Counted from the stretch's first letter, positions 45,300-55,376 are shown. The stretch is DNA of 64,000 nucleotides from Fidelibacterota bacterium (GCA_016845785.1 JAERSH010000018.1:43305-107304); one strand, 5' to 3'. Notes: a model not told the origin generated them from the letters alone. Program-made: numbers and translations.

Positions 45300-46265
45300 A
45301 TGGATATTTTAATCATACTTGAAGATAATAATGGCAACATTCACCGCATGGGATTGGAATCCATTGTTGCGGCCCAACAACTGGGAAGCGAATTGGGACT
45401 ATCCACCGGTGCCTTGGTCATGGGCGCCAATGCGGATGCATTGGCAGAAGAAGCGTCACAATACAATGTAGATGAAGTAATCAAAGTAAATGATCCTTTA
45501 TTGGCATCATACTCTGCCGATGGATATTCGGAAGCGGTGAAGCAAATTATTGAGCAAGAAAACCCCACGTATGTATTATTTGGTCATACCTATCAAGTTC
45601 GGGATTATGCGCCCCGTGTCAGCGCCAAACTCATGAAACCATTTTTAGTGGATAATGTGGCCCTTAGCACAGAAGGCGGCAAGGTGGTTTTCACGAAACA
45701 AATGTTCAATGCAAAGTTATTCTCCGATGTAATCCCTTCAGGGGAAGGTCCCTACCTAGTGAGTTTTCAGTCCGCCGCTTTTTCAGCAGATAATGCCGCA
45801 TCAGGTTCTGCGTCAGTTCGAGAAGGGTCTGTGAATCTGGATGCATCCATGATTAAAACTGAATCGGAGGAACCCTTCCAAGAAGAAGCAGGTGGTGTGG
45901 ATCTCACATCTGCAGACCTCATTGTTTCTGTGGGACGAGGGATCGGCAAAGAGGAAAATATTCCTTTAGCTCAAGAACTGGCAAAAGCTTTGGGGGCAGA
46001 ACTGGCTTCATCCCGTCCCGTAGTGGATGCAGGATGGTTGCCTTCCGCCCATCAAGTGGGGAGTTCCGGTCAGTCTGTTTCGCCCAAAATGTATTTGGCT
46101 TTAGGCATATCCGGTGCCATTCAGCATGTGGTAGGCATGAAAGGATCAAAAAATATTGTTGCCATCAATAAAGATCCGGAAGCGCCTATTTTTGAAATTG
46201 CGGACTATGGTGTGGTGGGCGATGTGCTGGAGATTGTACCCAAATTGACGGAAGCGCTTCAGTAA
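45300..46265 (+). CDS. etfA: Electron transfer flavoprotein alpha subunit
   Basis: The 321-residue protein has the FAD-binding C-terminal domain with VSVGRGIGKEEN, SRPVVDAGWLPSAHQVGSSG, SPKMYLALGISGAIQH and INKDPEAPIF, all standard for ETF alpha. It partners EtfB. It lies 8 bases before the EtfD-like gene, which should take the electrons to the quinone pool. Confidence 0.96.
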   Translation: MDILIILEDNNGNIHRMGLESIVAAQQLGSELGLSTGALVMGANADALAEEASQYNVDEVIKVNDPLLASYSADGYSEAVKQIIEQENPTYVLFGHTYQVRDYAPRVSAKLMKPFLVDNVALSTEGGKVVFTKQMFNAKLFSDVIPSGEGPYLVSFQSAAFSADNAASGSASVREGSVNLDASMIKTESEEPFQEEAGGVDLTSADLIVSVGRGIGKEENIPLAQELAKALGAELASSRPVVDAGWLPSAHQVGSSGQSVSPKMYLALGISGAIQHVVGMKGSKNIVAINKDPEAPIFEIADYGVVGDVLEIVPKLTEALQ

Positions 46266-46273
46266 AGACTTAA

Positions 46274-48286
46274 ATGCTCTCGAACCTAGAACGCATCCTT
46301 TTTGTCATCCTTGTGGTCGTCTCTATGGGACTGGCTTGGGTGACGTTTCGCCGGATGTTCAAGGTGATTGGCCGCGGGTCTGACCCTATTGACTGGGCCA
46401 AGGCACTGGCCAAATGGCCCAAAGGGCTATCTGTATTTTTAAGTCAAAAAACTCTTTTTAAAACACGACCTGTTGTTGGCGCGATTCATGCAGGTGTTGC
46501 TTGGGGATTCACATTATATCTATTGGTAAATGTCATTGACGTCCTCTATGGTATGGTGCCGGGATTCCATTTTCTACCCAATCATTTCATCGGTGATATC
46601 TACAGGTTCTTTGTGGATTTCTTTAGTATGGTGGTTTTGGTTGGCGTTCTTCTATTTGTCGTTCGGCGATTTATAACGAAAGATGAACGGCTTGTCACCA
46701 ATGAACCGGTACTATTGAGTGAATCTGCCCGAAAAGGTGTAAAGCGGGATTCACTTATAGTTGGCGTTTTTATCATCCTCCACGTGGGATTTCGTTTTGT
46801 TGGCGCATCGTTTGAAGTGGCCATTCATGGGGCCGATTGGAGTCAACCAGGCGCCACGCTGTTATCCGCCGCTTGGGCGGGGTTATCACCCGATGCACTC
46901 GTATTTGGCGAACATTTAGGCTGGTGGATGGCCTTAGGACTCATCCTCGGATTTATGCCTTATTTCCCCTATTCAAAACATGCCCATTTATTTATGGGAC
47001 CATTGAATTATATGGCCCAGATCGAGCGACGTTCACCTTCCACTTTAGAAATCATGGATTTGGAAGATGAGGATGCGGAACAATTTGGTGCAGCGAAAGT
47101 GGAACATCTTCCTCAAAAAGAATTACTGGACGCCTATGCATGCATCATGTGCAATCGATGTCAGGATGGATGCCCTGCCTATCAAACAGGGAAGGAATTG
47201 TCTCCCGCCGCTATCGAGATCAATAAGCGATATTATTTCAATGAACACCTAAAGGAATTTTCTGAAGGTGCAGATAGTTTAGATAGTCTCTCCAAATGGA
47301 TGCTGTCAGAAGAGGCGGCATGGTCCTGCACCACATGCGGATTTTGCATTGAAGCATGTCCGGTGGGGAATGAGCCCATGGTGGATATTCTGCGCATGCG
47401 TCAAGACTTGGTCCTCATGGAAAGCAATTTCCCCCGGGATGCCATGGAGGTGTTTGACAAAATTGAGAATTATGGAAATCCTTGGGGTATGTCGCCCATG
47501 GATCGTGAAAAGTGGACGGAAGGGATGGATGTCCCTAAAATGCGCGAAAAGGGTTCTGCCGAATATTTATACTGGGCGGGCTGTTCCGGTGCTTACGATG
47601 ACCGCGGCAAAGACATTTCACGTTCCGTAGCCAAAATTATGAATGAAGCGGGAGTGGATTATGCCATTCTAGGGAATGAAGAAACCTGTACTGGGGATTC
47701 GGCGCGACGAATTGGGAATGAATATCTTTTTCAGATGCAAGCCATGCAGAATATGGAAAATTTTGAAAAATACGATGTTAAAAAAGTCGTCACACAATGT
47801 CCCCATTGCCTCACCACATTGAAAAATGATTATGGTGAAATCGGAATGGAATTGGAAGTGGTTCACCATTCTGAATTCATTGCAGACATGATTAAAGAAG
47901 GAAAGATTAGTCCCGATAAATCATTAGAAGAAGATGTGACTTTTCATGATGCCTGTTATGTGGGGCGGCACCATGGAGAGTACGATGCACCGCGAGATGT
48001 ACTTGAATCCGTTATGGGTGAAGATGCGAATGTGGTAGAAATGCCCCGGAGTAAAGAAGAAAGTTTTTGTTGTGGCGCCGGAGGCGGTAACATGTGGTAC
48101 GAGATCAATACGGGTAAACGAATCAATGTGGAACGATTTGAAGAGGCCATCGAAACGGGTGCAAAAAAAGTGGCCACATCCTGTAATTTTTGCATGATTA
48201 TGATGGAGGATGCCCGCAAGGTCACAGGTCAGGATGAAACGATGGAAGTGTACGATATTGCGGAGTTGGTGGCCGATCGCATTTAA
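46274..48286 (+). CDS. Membrane-bound Fe-S oxidoreductase (EtfD-like ETF:quinone oxidoreductase)
   Basis: The 670-residue protein has an N-terminal NarI-like membrane part with about six helices (about 5-245, with histidines for heme b), two 4Fe-4S clusters (CIMCNRCQDGCP at about 290 and CTTCGFCIEACP at about 350) and two CCG domains (TQCPHCLTTLKN; CCGAGGGNMW at about 597). This plan matches the ETF:menaquinone oxidoreductase EtfD. It links acyl-CoA oxidation to the respiratory chain. Position directly after etfBA supports this. Confidence 0.88.
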   Translation: MLSNLERILFVILVVVSMGLAWVTFRRMFKVIGRGSDPIDWAKALAKWPKGLSVFLSQKTLFKTRPVVGAIHAGVAWGFTLYLLVNVIDVLYGMVPGFHFLPNHFIGDIYRFFVDFFSMVVLVGVLLFVVRRFITKDERLVTNEPVLLSESARKGVKRDSLIVGVFIILHVGFRFVGASFEVAIHGADWSQPGATLLSAAWAGLSPDALVFGEHLGWWMALGLILGFMPYFPYSKHAHLFMGPLNYMAQIERRSPSTLEIMDLEDEDAEQFGAAKVEHLPQKELLDAYACIMCNRCQDGCPAYQTGKELSPAAIEINKRYYFNEHLKEFSEGADSLDSLSKWMLSEEAAWSCTTCGFCIEACPVGNEPMVDILRMRQDLVLMESNFPRDAMEVFDKIENYGNPWGMSPMDREKWTEGMDVPKMREKGSAEYLYWAGCSGAYDDRGKDISRSVAKIMNEAGVDYAILGNEETCTGDSARRIGNEYLFQMQAMQNMENFEKYDVKKVVTQCPHCLTTLKNDYGEIGMELEVVHHSEFIADMIKEGKISPDKSLEEDVTFHDACYVGRHHGEYDAPRDVLESVMGEDANVVEMPRSKEESFCCGAGGGNMWYEINTGKRINVERFEEAIETGAKKVATSCNFCMIMMEDARKVTGQDETMEVYDIAELVADRI

Positions 48287-48300
48287 CTGATACCGCCGTC

Positions 48301-50046
48301 ATGGCCAATAATAATCATTTCTATTTTCCCTTCGAGAAAGGTGTCGAAAACTTCGATGTTGATTTCATTGAATCCCTCACCGAATATGAAAAATATCAAC
48401 TGTCTTTCCATCCGGAGCGGCCCAAATATTTAGACTATTTATCACTTTTTGATGATGTAGAAGAAGACCTTAAGTCAGATACATTTGGTGCATGTCTGAT
48501 CCAAGTCCACCGTGCATCATTCAAAGGGATTCCCCTATTGCTTATTGGTCAGCAAAGTGGACCTACTTCTGATTATAGACAATTCCAAAAGATCGCCACC
48601 GATCCTACAGAGTTGGAAAAATGGAATCATGGCATGCCCACACCGGTGAGCTATGAAAAGGCTATTGAAGGTGTTTCTATTGCCAATGCAGAAAATCGGA
48701 TCATCGTCATTTTTGTGGACACACCAGGGGCCGACCCCACAGAAGAATCAGAAGCGGGGGGAATTGCTTGGAAGATCGGGGGGACGATTCAAGCTTTGGT
48801 GGAAACACCAATGCCAACCATTTCTGTCATTATCAATCGCGGTTGCAGCGGCGGCGCCATTGCCCTCACGGGGACAGATGTGACTTTGGCCATGGAAAAT
48901 TCCACCTACCTTGTCATTTCCCCAGAAGCCTGTTCTTCTATTTTATACCATGACCGTCACCATGCAAACGAAGCAGCAGAAATCAGTCAGATCACATCCA
49001 AAGAAGGGTTTGATAATGGCATCGTGGATGAATTGATTCCTGAATCTCATGGACCGGCACACCGATACAAAAGAGAAGCCATTGCCGCCGCAGAAGACGT
49101 ATTGGAAAAACATATTTCATTTATGAAGGATATGTCCCCATCGAATGTGTTTGAAAACAGGGTGAATCGGTGGGCGAAGATGGGCCAATGGGATGAGGGA
49201 GACTCAATTGATAGGTCACCCAAATCACGGATCCCTACACCGTCTCCCAATGGATTTATCCCACGGCATAAAGGATGTAAAGATGATATGGGGAAAAGGG
49301 TTTTTGATCCAGTATCCTTTGACCATTTATACGATAAGGATTTTGTATGTGATGTTTGCGGCCATCGTTATACCCGCCTTTCTGCATGGGATTATATTGA
49401 TTTACTTTTGGATAAAAATACATTTATTGAACATGAAAAAACAGCAACTGTCCTGGATAAGGATATATTGAATTTTCCGGGATATGCAGACAAACTGAAA
49501 GAGGAACGGGAGAAAACCGGGCTTCCTTCTGCCATGATCACTGGCGATGGTAAGGTAGATGAAAAAGATGTGGTGTTTTGCGCCAATGATTTTGGTTTTC
49601 TTGGGGGATCATTTTGCATGAGCACAGGCGAAAAAATCTGGCGAGCGGCGGAGATTGCCATTGAGAAAAAAGTCCCCATGATTATACAAGCCGCTGGCGG
49701 GGGCGCACGTATGCACACAGGCTGTTCATCCATGGTGAGCATCCCCAAAGCCCAATTGGCTATCAGTCGCGTTGAACGGGAAGGGCTAAAAGTAATTACG
49801 ATCATCTCAGATCCGACTTTAGGCGGTGTTGCCATTGGTTATGGTTCAAGGGGAATTCGACTTTTTGAATCAGGTGCGGGGAATATTGGTTTTTCAGGTA
49901 AAAGGGTGGTGGAACAATATGTGGGACATCCTGTGTCAAAAGCCTTTCAAAAAACAGCATGGCTGGCTGATAATGGTCATGCAAATCATGTGGTAAAACT
50001 GGCGAATTTGAAGCAGGCTATCACTCAATTTATTTCAGAAAAATAA
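48301..50046 (+). CDS. Acyl-CoA carboxylase carboxyltransferase, alpha-beta (AccA-AccD) fusion
   Basis: The 581-residue protein joins an AccA-like half (about 1-285: VDTPGADPTEESEAGG, NRGCSGGAIALTG, STYLVISPEACSSIL) to an AccD-like half (about 330-581: CDVCGHRY, AGGGARMHTGCSSMVS, DPTLGGVAIGYGSRG). The order alpha then beta is unusual. The AccD zinc ribbon keeps only the second CxxC (Cys350, Cys353); the first pair is reduced to one cysteine. It needs a biotin carboxylase and carrier, not seen here. In the etf operon it may act in acyl-CoA turnover rather than lipid synthesis. Confidence 0.82.
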   Translation: MANNNHFYFPFEKGVENFDVDFIESLTEYEKYQLSFHPERPKYLDYLSLFDDVEEDLKSDTFGACLIQVHRASFKGIPLLLIGQQSGPTSDYRQFQKIATDPTELEKWNHGMPTPVSYEKAIEGVSIANAENRIIVIFVDTPGADPTEESEAGGIAWKIGGTIQALVETPMPTISVIINRGCSGGAIALTGTDVTLAMENSTYLVISPEACSSILYHDRHHANEAAEISQITSKEGFDNGIVDELIPESHGPAHRYKREAIAAAEDVLEKHISFMKDMSPSNVFENRVNRWAKMGQWDEGDSIDRSPKSRIPTPSPNGFIPRHKGCKDDMGKRVFDPVSFDHLYDKDFVCDVCGHRYTRLSAWDYIDLLLDKNTFIEHEKTATVLDKDILNFPGYADKLKEEREKTGLPSAMITGDGKVDEKDVVFCANDFGFLGGSFCMSTGEKIWRAAEIAIEKKVPMIIQAAGGGARMHTGCSSMVSIPKAQLAISRVEREGLKVITIISDPTLGGVAIGYGSRGIRLFESGAGNIGFSGKRVVEQYVGHPVSKAFQKTAWLADNGHANHVVKLANLKQAITQFISEK

Positions 50047-50120
50047 TGAATATAAATTGAATGGAAGGATGAACAAGTTGTAAATTTTTTGACTTTTTTA
50101 CACATTAATTGAACTGGTTC

Positions 50121-52529
50121 ATGAAAAAATTCACCATTGCTTTTTTAATCTATATCACAATATTGGCGGGGGCCCCTTCATCAACAAAAAGAGGGATAGT
50201 CAAGGACTTTACACAATTAAAATATAAAGTGGCTATGGCCACGCGGACTCAGACACCCCCGGTGATTGACGGTGTGATTGATGATCCTGTATGGGCAGAA
50301 GCAAAACTCATTAATGAATTTGTTCAGCATGAGCCATATAATCTTGAAGCGCCGTCCGTTCAAACTGAAACCCGTGTTCTTTATGATGATGAATATTTAT
50401 ATATCTCCTTTAATAATTATGACCCCAAACCGGAAAAAATTATGGGGAGACTTTCACGACGCGATGATTGGATGACAGGGTTTGATTTCAATTCTGACTG
50501 GGTAGGAATTGGGATTGATTCTAGAAATGATGATAAAACAGGGTATTGGTTTGCGGTCAATGCAGCAGAAGTTCAAGTAGATGTGGTTATCTCAGGAGAT
50601 GGGTATGACGGATTTGATAACACCTGGAATGCGGTATGGGAGAGTAAAGTCACCCGTCACCATGAAGGATGGTCTGCAGAAATTCGAATCCCATTCAATA
50701 TTTTTCAATATAGTAAAGATGAAATTCAGGAATGGGGCGCATCATTTCAGCGCGGTTATTATAGCAATCAAGAAGAAATCCATTGGCCAGGACGTGCCCT
50801 AGGATCCAGAGGAATCGTCCCCCACTTTGGTATATTAAAAGGGATTAGCGGTATTCCTCAACCAAATCAATTAGAACTCATGCCCTACTTATTAGGTGGC
50901 CAAACCAAAAATGGATCCACAGAAAGAACCGCCAATTATGGATTAGATGCTCAATATACATTGTCCTCCAACTCCACAATGAATATGACGTTTAACCCTG
51001 ATTTTGGTCAAGTAGAGGCAGATCCATCGGTGCTGAATCTGTCTGCTTTTGAAACTAGACTAAATGAACGGCGTCCATTTTTTGTAGAAGGGGCAGCCTT
51101 TTTCAAGAGCCGTTTAAACCTGTTTCATTCCCGGCGGATTGGACAACGGCCCGGTTTTCTTCGACCGGATAAAGGATCCATCGTGGATCGGCCCGATGCC
51201 ACCACCATATTAGGTGCAGCAAAAATTATGGGTGAAACGGCTTCGGGGCTTCGTTATGGCATTATTGAAACGGTCACCAATGAGGAATATGGTACATGGG
51301 AATATGATGAAAATGGACAAACCATTCGGGATCGTTTTTTAATTGAACCTTATACCAATTATTTTATTGGCCGAGTAGAGCAGCCTATCATTAATGATGT
51401 ATCCACCATTGGATTTATGGCCACAGATCTGCGGCGTCAGAGCGGTGATCCATCCAGTGCTTTTAATATGGATTGGCGGATGAAATTCAAGGACAATAAA
51501 CTCCAATTTAATGGGCAGGTTGCCCATTCAAGGTCACATGGTGATCCGGGGATGGGAGGTCGATTTAGCTTAAGTTACCGAGATCCGGTTTGGTGGGAGC
51601 TCATGACTTGGGGTGGCTATTCAGATAAAAACTTTGATGTGAACGATATGGGGTTCATGCGGCGAAATAATAATTGGGATTGGGGTTTACGTGGCCGCAT
51701 CAGGAGAGACGTGCCCAAAGGTATATTCTTGAACCAATCGCTTTCACTCCGATTGGGCGCCCGTGGAAATAATGACGGTTATATTACCGGAAAAGACATC
51801 AATATAGATCAAGAGAATGTATTTAAAAATTACTGGAGTTTTGATTGGGAGATTTCACTCGATCCGGAAGTGTATGAGGATGATGATTTGTTTCGGGATT
51901 CGAGAGCGGTACTTATAAAGGATGAAGCCAGGCAATCTTATGAAGTGGGCATTTCCACGGATCGCCGTAAGCGAATCATACTGCGACCCAGCATCCAATA
52001 TGACCATGGGAAAGTCCGTGGATGGGGTCATAGCTATAATTTGATGATGATGTTTAGACCAACTGATTATATTAATTTCACTATATTTAATCATTTAGGA
52101 GATCATCCCAGTGCCATGCAATGGGTTGGCATTGAAGAGGATTCTGTCCGTACGAATATCATCTATGCCACTACAGAACAAAAAATGAATAATATGAATT
52201 TCCGCCTGAATTGGACCTTTTCACCCACCATGACTTTTGAGGCGTTTTACCAGCCATTCAAAATTGACATGGATTATGTGACATATAACCGATTGGTGGA
52301 AGAAAAGACCAATAAAGTTGAACCATATAATTATTCGGGGGACAAGGATTTCAAAATCGATAACCAGGTGGGGACATTCGTTTTTCGCTGGGAGTATTCT
52401 CCTGGGAGTCTACTCTACGTGGTGTATAATTTAAATGACAATAATTATTATTCATCCTCGGCGGGACAGTGGTATAATTCAAAAGCCAAGTCCCTGTTTG
52501 TGAAGCTGAATTACTTTTTCCAATCATAA
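50121..52529 (+). CDS. DUF5916 outer-membrane protein with CBM9-like domain
   Basis: The 802-residue protein has a signal peptide (MKKFTIAFLIYITILAGA), a CBM9-like sandwich (about 40-230, with PPVIDGVIDDPVWAEA) and a long beta-barrel-like C-terminal domain ending in an aromatic residue pattern (KLNYFFQS). The family is exported and often found with TonB systems; its ligand is unknown. The ATG at 50121 is preferred to a TTG four codons upstream. A strong terminator follows. Confidence 0.82.
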   Translation: MKKFTIAFLIYITILAGAPSSTKRGIVKDFTQLKYKVAMATRTQTPPVIDGVIDDPVWAEAKLINEFVQHEPYNLEAPSVQTETRVLYDDEYLYISFNNYDPKPEKIMGRLSRRDDWMTGFDFNSDWVGIGIDSRNDDKTGYWFAVNAAEVQVDVVISGDGYDGFDNTWNAVWESKVTRHHEGWSAEIRIPFNIFQYSKDEIQEWGASFQRGYYSNQEEIHWPGRALGSRGIVPHFGILKGISGIPQPNQLELMPYLLGGQTKNGSTERTANYGLDAQYTLSSNSTMNMTFNPDFGQVEADPSVLNLSAFETRLNERRPFFVEGAAFFKSRLNLFHSRRIGQRPGFLRPDKGSIVDRPDATTILGAAKIMGETASGLRYGIIETVTNEEYGTWEYDENGQTIRDRFLIEPYTNYFIGRVEQPIINDVSTIGFMATDLRRQSGDPSSAFNMDWRMKFKDNKLQFNGQVAHSRSHGDPGMGGRFSLSYRDPVWWELMTWGGYSDKNFDVNDMGFMRRNNNWDWGLRGRIRRDVPKGIFLNQSLSLRLGARGNNDGYITGKDINIDQENVFKNYWSFDWEISLDPEVYEDDDLFRDSRAVLIKDEARQSYEVGISTDRRKRIILRPSIQYDHGKVRGWGHSYNLMMMFRPTDYINFTIFNHLGDHPSAMQWVGIEEDSVRTNIIYATTEQKMNNMNFRLNWTFSPTMTFEAFYQPFKIDMDYVTYNRLVEEKTNKVEPYNYSGDKDFKIDNQVGTFVFRWEYSPGSLLYVVYNLNDNNYYSSSAGQWYNSKAKSLFVKLNYFFQS

Positions 52530-52550
52530 CTTTACCCAATAGATAAAATG

Positions 52551-52583
52551 AAAAAGCCCCTCGAACATTGAGGGGCTTTTTTT
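52551..52583 (+). terminator. Bidirectional terminator between DUF5916 and dCMP deaminase genes
   Basis: AAAAAGCCCCTC (52551-52562) pairs with GAGGGGCTTTTT (52570-52581) around a 7-base loop, with T-runs on both strands. Confidence 0.92.
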
Positions 52584-52607
52584 ATGATAAAAATTAATGG
52601 GGACTTT

Positions 52608-53033
52608 TTATTTTGATAAATCCACCAATTCAATCCCCAATTCTTTGGCGTGAGCCATAATGCGATCGTCTCGGTAGAATTCACCAAAATAAATTTTATT
52701 GATGCCGGCGTTTGCGATCATTTTGAAACAGTCATAGCAAGGGGAGGCCGTTACGTAAATTTCACTATCTTCTAGTCGAACACCGTGTCGAGCGGACTGA
52801 ACGATGGCATTGGCCTCAGCATGGATGGTCCGGACACAATGGGTATTTTCCATTTCATGGCCCGCATCATCGCAATGGGCCAATCCGCGAATGGAACCGT
52901 TATACCCCGTAGCTAAGATTGTTTTCCCCCGGACGATCACGGCGCCCACATGCTTCCGATCACAGGTGGATCGAGTGGCCACTTCCCGTGCGATGTTCAT
53001 AAAATATTCTTCCCAACTGACGCGTTCACTCAT
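52608..53033 (-). CDS. dCMP deaminase family protein
   Basis: The 141-residue zinc enzyme has HAEANA (His71, Glu73) and PCYDC (Cys99, Cys102). TGYNG and the long insert before HAE fit dCMP deaminase, which converts dCMP to dUMP and so supplies ThyX; ComEB-like proteins are the same family. It is the last gene of the long minus-strand operon that starts at the Rrf2 gene. Confidence 0.9.
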   Translation of the reverse strand: MSERVSWEEYFMNIAREVATRSTCDRKHVGAVIVRGKTILATGYNGSIRGLAHCDDAGHEMENTHCVRTIHAEANAIVQSARHGVRLEDSEIYVTASPCYDCFKMIANAGINKIYFGEFYRDDRIMAHAKELGIELVDLSK

Positions 53034-53050
53034 AGATTAAATCCGAATCT

Positions 53051-53296
53051 TTATTCTTTTACAAAAATTTTCACAGCAGAACGCAATTCCCCAAAATAAA
53101 TTCGCTTAACGAATTGAGCCAATTCCGCCGTTAAAATCAAATAGGCCCAAGTGGGGATGGGGACTTCTGAGCACCCTTTGATCAGGACACGCTTATCCGC
53201 ATATTGAGACCAATCCACCGCTGCCACTTTTTCTCTGAATACTTTTTCCCGAAGGATTTCACCATCCAGAAAATCGTTTAAGTAAATGGTTTCCAT
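53051..53296 (-). CDS. DUF2480 family protein, short
   Basis: The 81-residue product matches the C-terminal half of DUF2480: LREKVFREKVAAVDWSQYADKRVLIKGCSEVPIPTWAY region with the VPIPTWAYL motif. The usual N-terminal half of the family (about 80 residues) is missing, and no matching remnant is seen upstream. Function unknown. It lies between the dCMP deaminase gene and a small hypothetical gene and starts directly after that gene's stop. Confidence 0.65.
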   Translation of the reverse strand: METIYLNDFLDGEILREKVFREKVAAVDWSQYADKRVLIKGCSEVPIPTWAYLILTAELAQFVKRIYFGELRSAVKIFVKE

Positions 53297-53560
53297 CTAA
53301 TCCTTAATCTGCTCCGTGGACATATAAACCGATTTGTTGTCACCCATAAAATGGTGGTAATCCAAAATGCCGTATCCCTCTTGATTTCGCGTGGGACAAG
53401 AGCCGCAACTACTGGAACCATCCTTGCGATGACGGACAATATTCAGCAGTTTCTCATCCGTTTCAGATGCACCGGCCACCAGTTCTTCATCCGTCTCTAC
53501 ATACCAGCGCATGGTAACGAGATATTTATATTTTTTGGGTTCATTTCCATTTTCACTCAT
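53297..53560 (-). CDS. Small hypothetical protein
   Basis: The 87-residue protein has no family that I recognise. It begins MSENGNEPKKYKYLVTM and has GSSSCGSCPTR with a CxxC pair at about residue 52, perhaps a metal or redox site. GGAG lies 7 bases before the ATG at 53560; an in-frame TTG two codons upstream is less likely. It follows sufS by 51 bases. Confidence 0.6.
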   Translation of the reverse strand: MSENGNEPKKYKYLVTMRWYVETDEELVAGASETDEKLLNIVRHRKDGSSSCGSCPTRNQEGYGILDYHHFMGDNKSVYMSTEQIKD

Positions 53561-53611
53561 AATCAAACTCCTTTAAGGACTTTTAGTCTGTGGGGTAAAA
53601 GTAAGCAGGAA

Positions 53612-54820
53612 TCAATTGAAAATGCGGGCCGTTTTTTCAATACTTTCTGCCAATAGGTCAATATCATTTTTGTCATTGTATAGGTAAAAACTGGCCCTCG
53701 CTGTAGCAGATATGCCCAAATGATCCATGATGGGTTGGGCACAATGGTGTCCTGCGCGGATACAAATGCCGTCCGTGTCTAAAAATTTAGCTAAATCGTG
53801 GGTGTGAACATTGTCCACATTAAATGGAATCACAGCCCCACGGTCATCCGCATTGCCATAAAGCGTGAGGCCTTTGACTTGAGATAAAACGTCCAATCCA
53901 TAATTGAGTAAAGATTGTTCTTGGTCATGAATAGCATTCATCCCAACCGATTGCAAATAATCAATGGCGGCACCCAGTCCGATCACTTGAGCAATGTTGG
54001 GTGTCCCTGCTTCAAATTTCCATGGCACGTCATTCCATGTGGATTTTTCCATCGTGACTGTATTAATCATTTCACCACCGCCCATGAATGGATCCATGGC
54101 TTCCAATAATTCTGTTCGCCCGATGAGAACGCCGACGCCTGTGGGTCCCACCATTTTATGACCGGAGAAAGCATAAAAGTCGCAATCCAAATCAGTGATA
54201 TCTACCGTCATGTGGGGGACGGCCTGGGCACCATCCAGAACCGTAACTGCGCCGACATTTTTTGCGGCAGCAATAATTTCCTTTACCGGATTCACCGTAC
54301 CAAATACATTGGATTGATGTCCTATACTGACCAATTTTGTATTGGAAGAAATAAGGGCATCTATATGAGAAATATTTAATGTGCCATTATCAGAAAGGGG
54401 AATAAATTTTAGGGATGCGCCCATTTTTTCAGCAATCAACTGCCAAGGGACCAAGTTACTGTGGTGCTCCATTTCAGAAACCAACACAGCATCATGTTGG
54501 CAGAGATTTTTCAATCCCCAAGCATAGGCCACCAGATTTAAAGATTCGGTCGTACTTTTGGTGAAAATAACCGAATGGGTTTCTGGTACATTTAAAAATT
54601 GTTTTACCTTAATTCGAACCTGTTCGTAGGCATCCGTCGCTCGATCACCGATTTCATAAAGCGCCCGATGGATATTGGCTGCATAAGCACTATAGTATCC
54701 ACTGACTGCATCAATGACCACTTGTGGTTTTTGAGTCGTGGAAGCTGAATCCAGGTAAACAAATAGCCTATCTGAATGATAAATGGGGAAGTCCCCACGA
54801 ATTTTATTTACATCCAGCAC
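53612..54820 (-). CDS. sufS: Cysteine desulfurase SufS
   Basis: The 402-residue PLP enzyme has the cofactor lysine Lys222 in SGHKMVGPTG and the active cysteine Cys360 in RAGHHCAQP, the class II (SufS) pattern. It removes sulfur from cysteine and passes it to SufE. It starts with GTG overlapping the sufT stop (TAGTG). A SufS-type desulfurase could also supply selenium to the SelD encoded upstream. Confidence 0.96.
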   Translation of the reverse strand: MLDVNKIRGDFPIYHSDRLFVYLDSASTTQKPQVVIDAVSGYYSAYAANIHRALYEIGDRATDAYEQVRIKVKQFLNVPETHSVIFTKSTTESLNLVAYAWGLKNLCQHDAVLVSEMEHHSNLVPWQLIAEKMGASLKFIPLSDNGTLNISHIDALISSNTKLVSIGHQSNVFGTVNPVKEIIAAAKNVGAVTVLDGAQAVPHMTVDITDLDCDFYAFSGHKMVGPTGVGVLIGRTELLEAMDPFMGGGEMINTVTMEKSTWNDVPWKFEAGTPNIAQVIGLGAAIDYLQSVGMNAIHDQEQSLLNYGLDVLSQVKGLTLYGNADDRGAVIPFNVDNVHTHDLAKFLDTDGICIRAGHHCAQPIMDHLGISATARASFYLYNDKNDIDLLAESIEKTARIFN

Positions 54821-55374
54821 TAAAGCATGCCCAATTGAAGTCGGGCCGATTCATTAATCATGGCTCGATCCCATGGTGGATCCCAAACCAATTCCACTTT
54901 AACCTCAGCCGTCCCGGGAATTCCTTCGATTTTTTGCTTCACTTCGCTTGCAATCATATCACCCATACCGCAGCCGGGAGCCGTGAGAGTCATCTTAACT
55001 TCCACGTTGGAACCGGATTTTTCATTATCAATCAGTTTGCAGGAATATATTAATCCAAGATCAACTACATTGACCGGAATTTCAGGATCGTAGCAGGTTT
55101 TCATGGCTTCCCATACGGCTTTTTCATTGGCGCGACCATCCGTTTCTGTTTCTTCTAGCCATGGCTGAATTTCAGGAATTTTACCAATGGCATCTGCATC
55201 CTTGCCTTCAATCCGTACAAGGTTGCCGCGAATCATAACCGTGTAACTACCACCCAAAGCTTGGGTAATGTGGCCTTCTTCACCTTTTTTTAAAGTAATC
55301 TTATTGCCGAATGGAATGAGGGTGGCCTCGCAATCCCGCTCGACAACAACTTGTTCATCAATATCTGAATACAT
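54820..55374 (-). CDS. sufT: SufT-type Fe-S assembly protein (DUF59/MIP18 domain)
   Basis: The 184-residue protein has a beta-rich N-terminal extension (about 1-85) and a C-terminal DUF59 domain with CYDPEIPVNVVDLGLIY and TLTAPGCGMGD, followed by VELVWDPPWDRAMI. SufT aids maturation of Fe-S proteins. It lies 2 bases after sufE and overlaps sufS. A second DUF59 protein without the N-terminal part is at 60129. Confidence 0.88.
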   Translation of the reverse strand: MYSDIDEQVVVERDCEATLIPFGNKITLKKGEEGHITQALGGSYTVMIRGNLVRIEGKDADAIGKIPEIQPWLEETETDGRANEKAVWEAMKTCYDPEIPVNVVDLGLIYSCKLIDNEKSGSNVEVKMTLTAPGCGMGDMIASEVKQKIEGIPGTAEVKVELVWDPPWDRAMINESARLQLGML

Positions 55375-55376
55375 TT

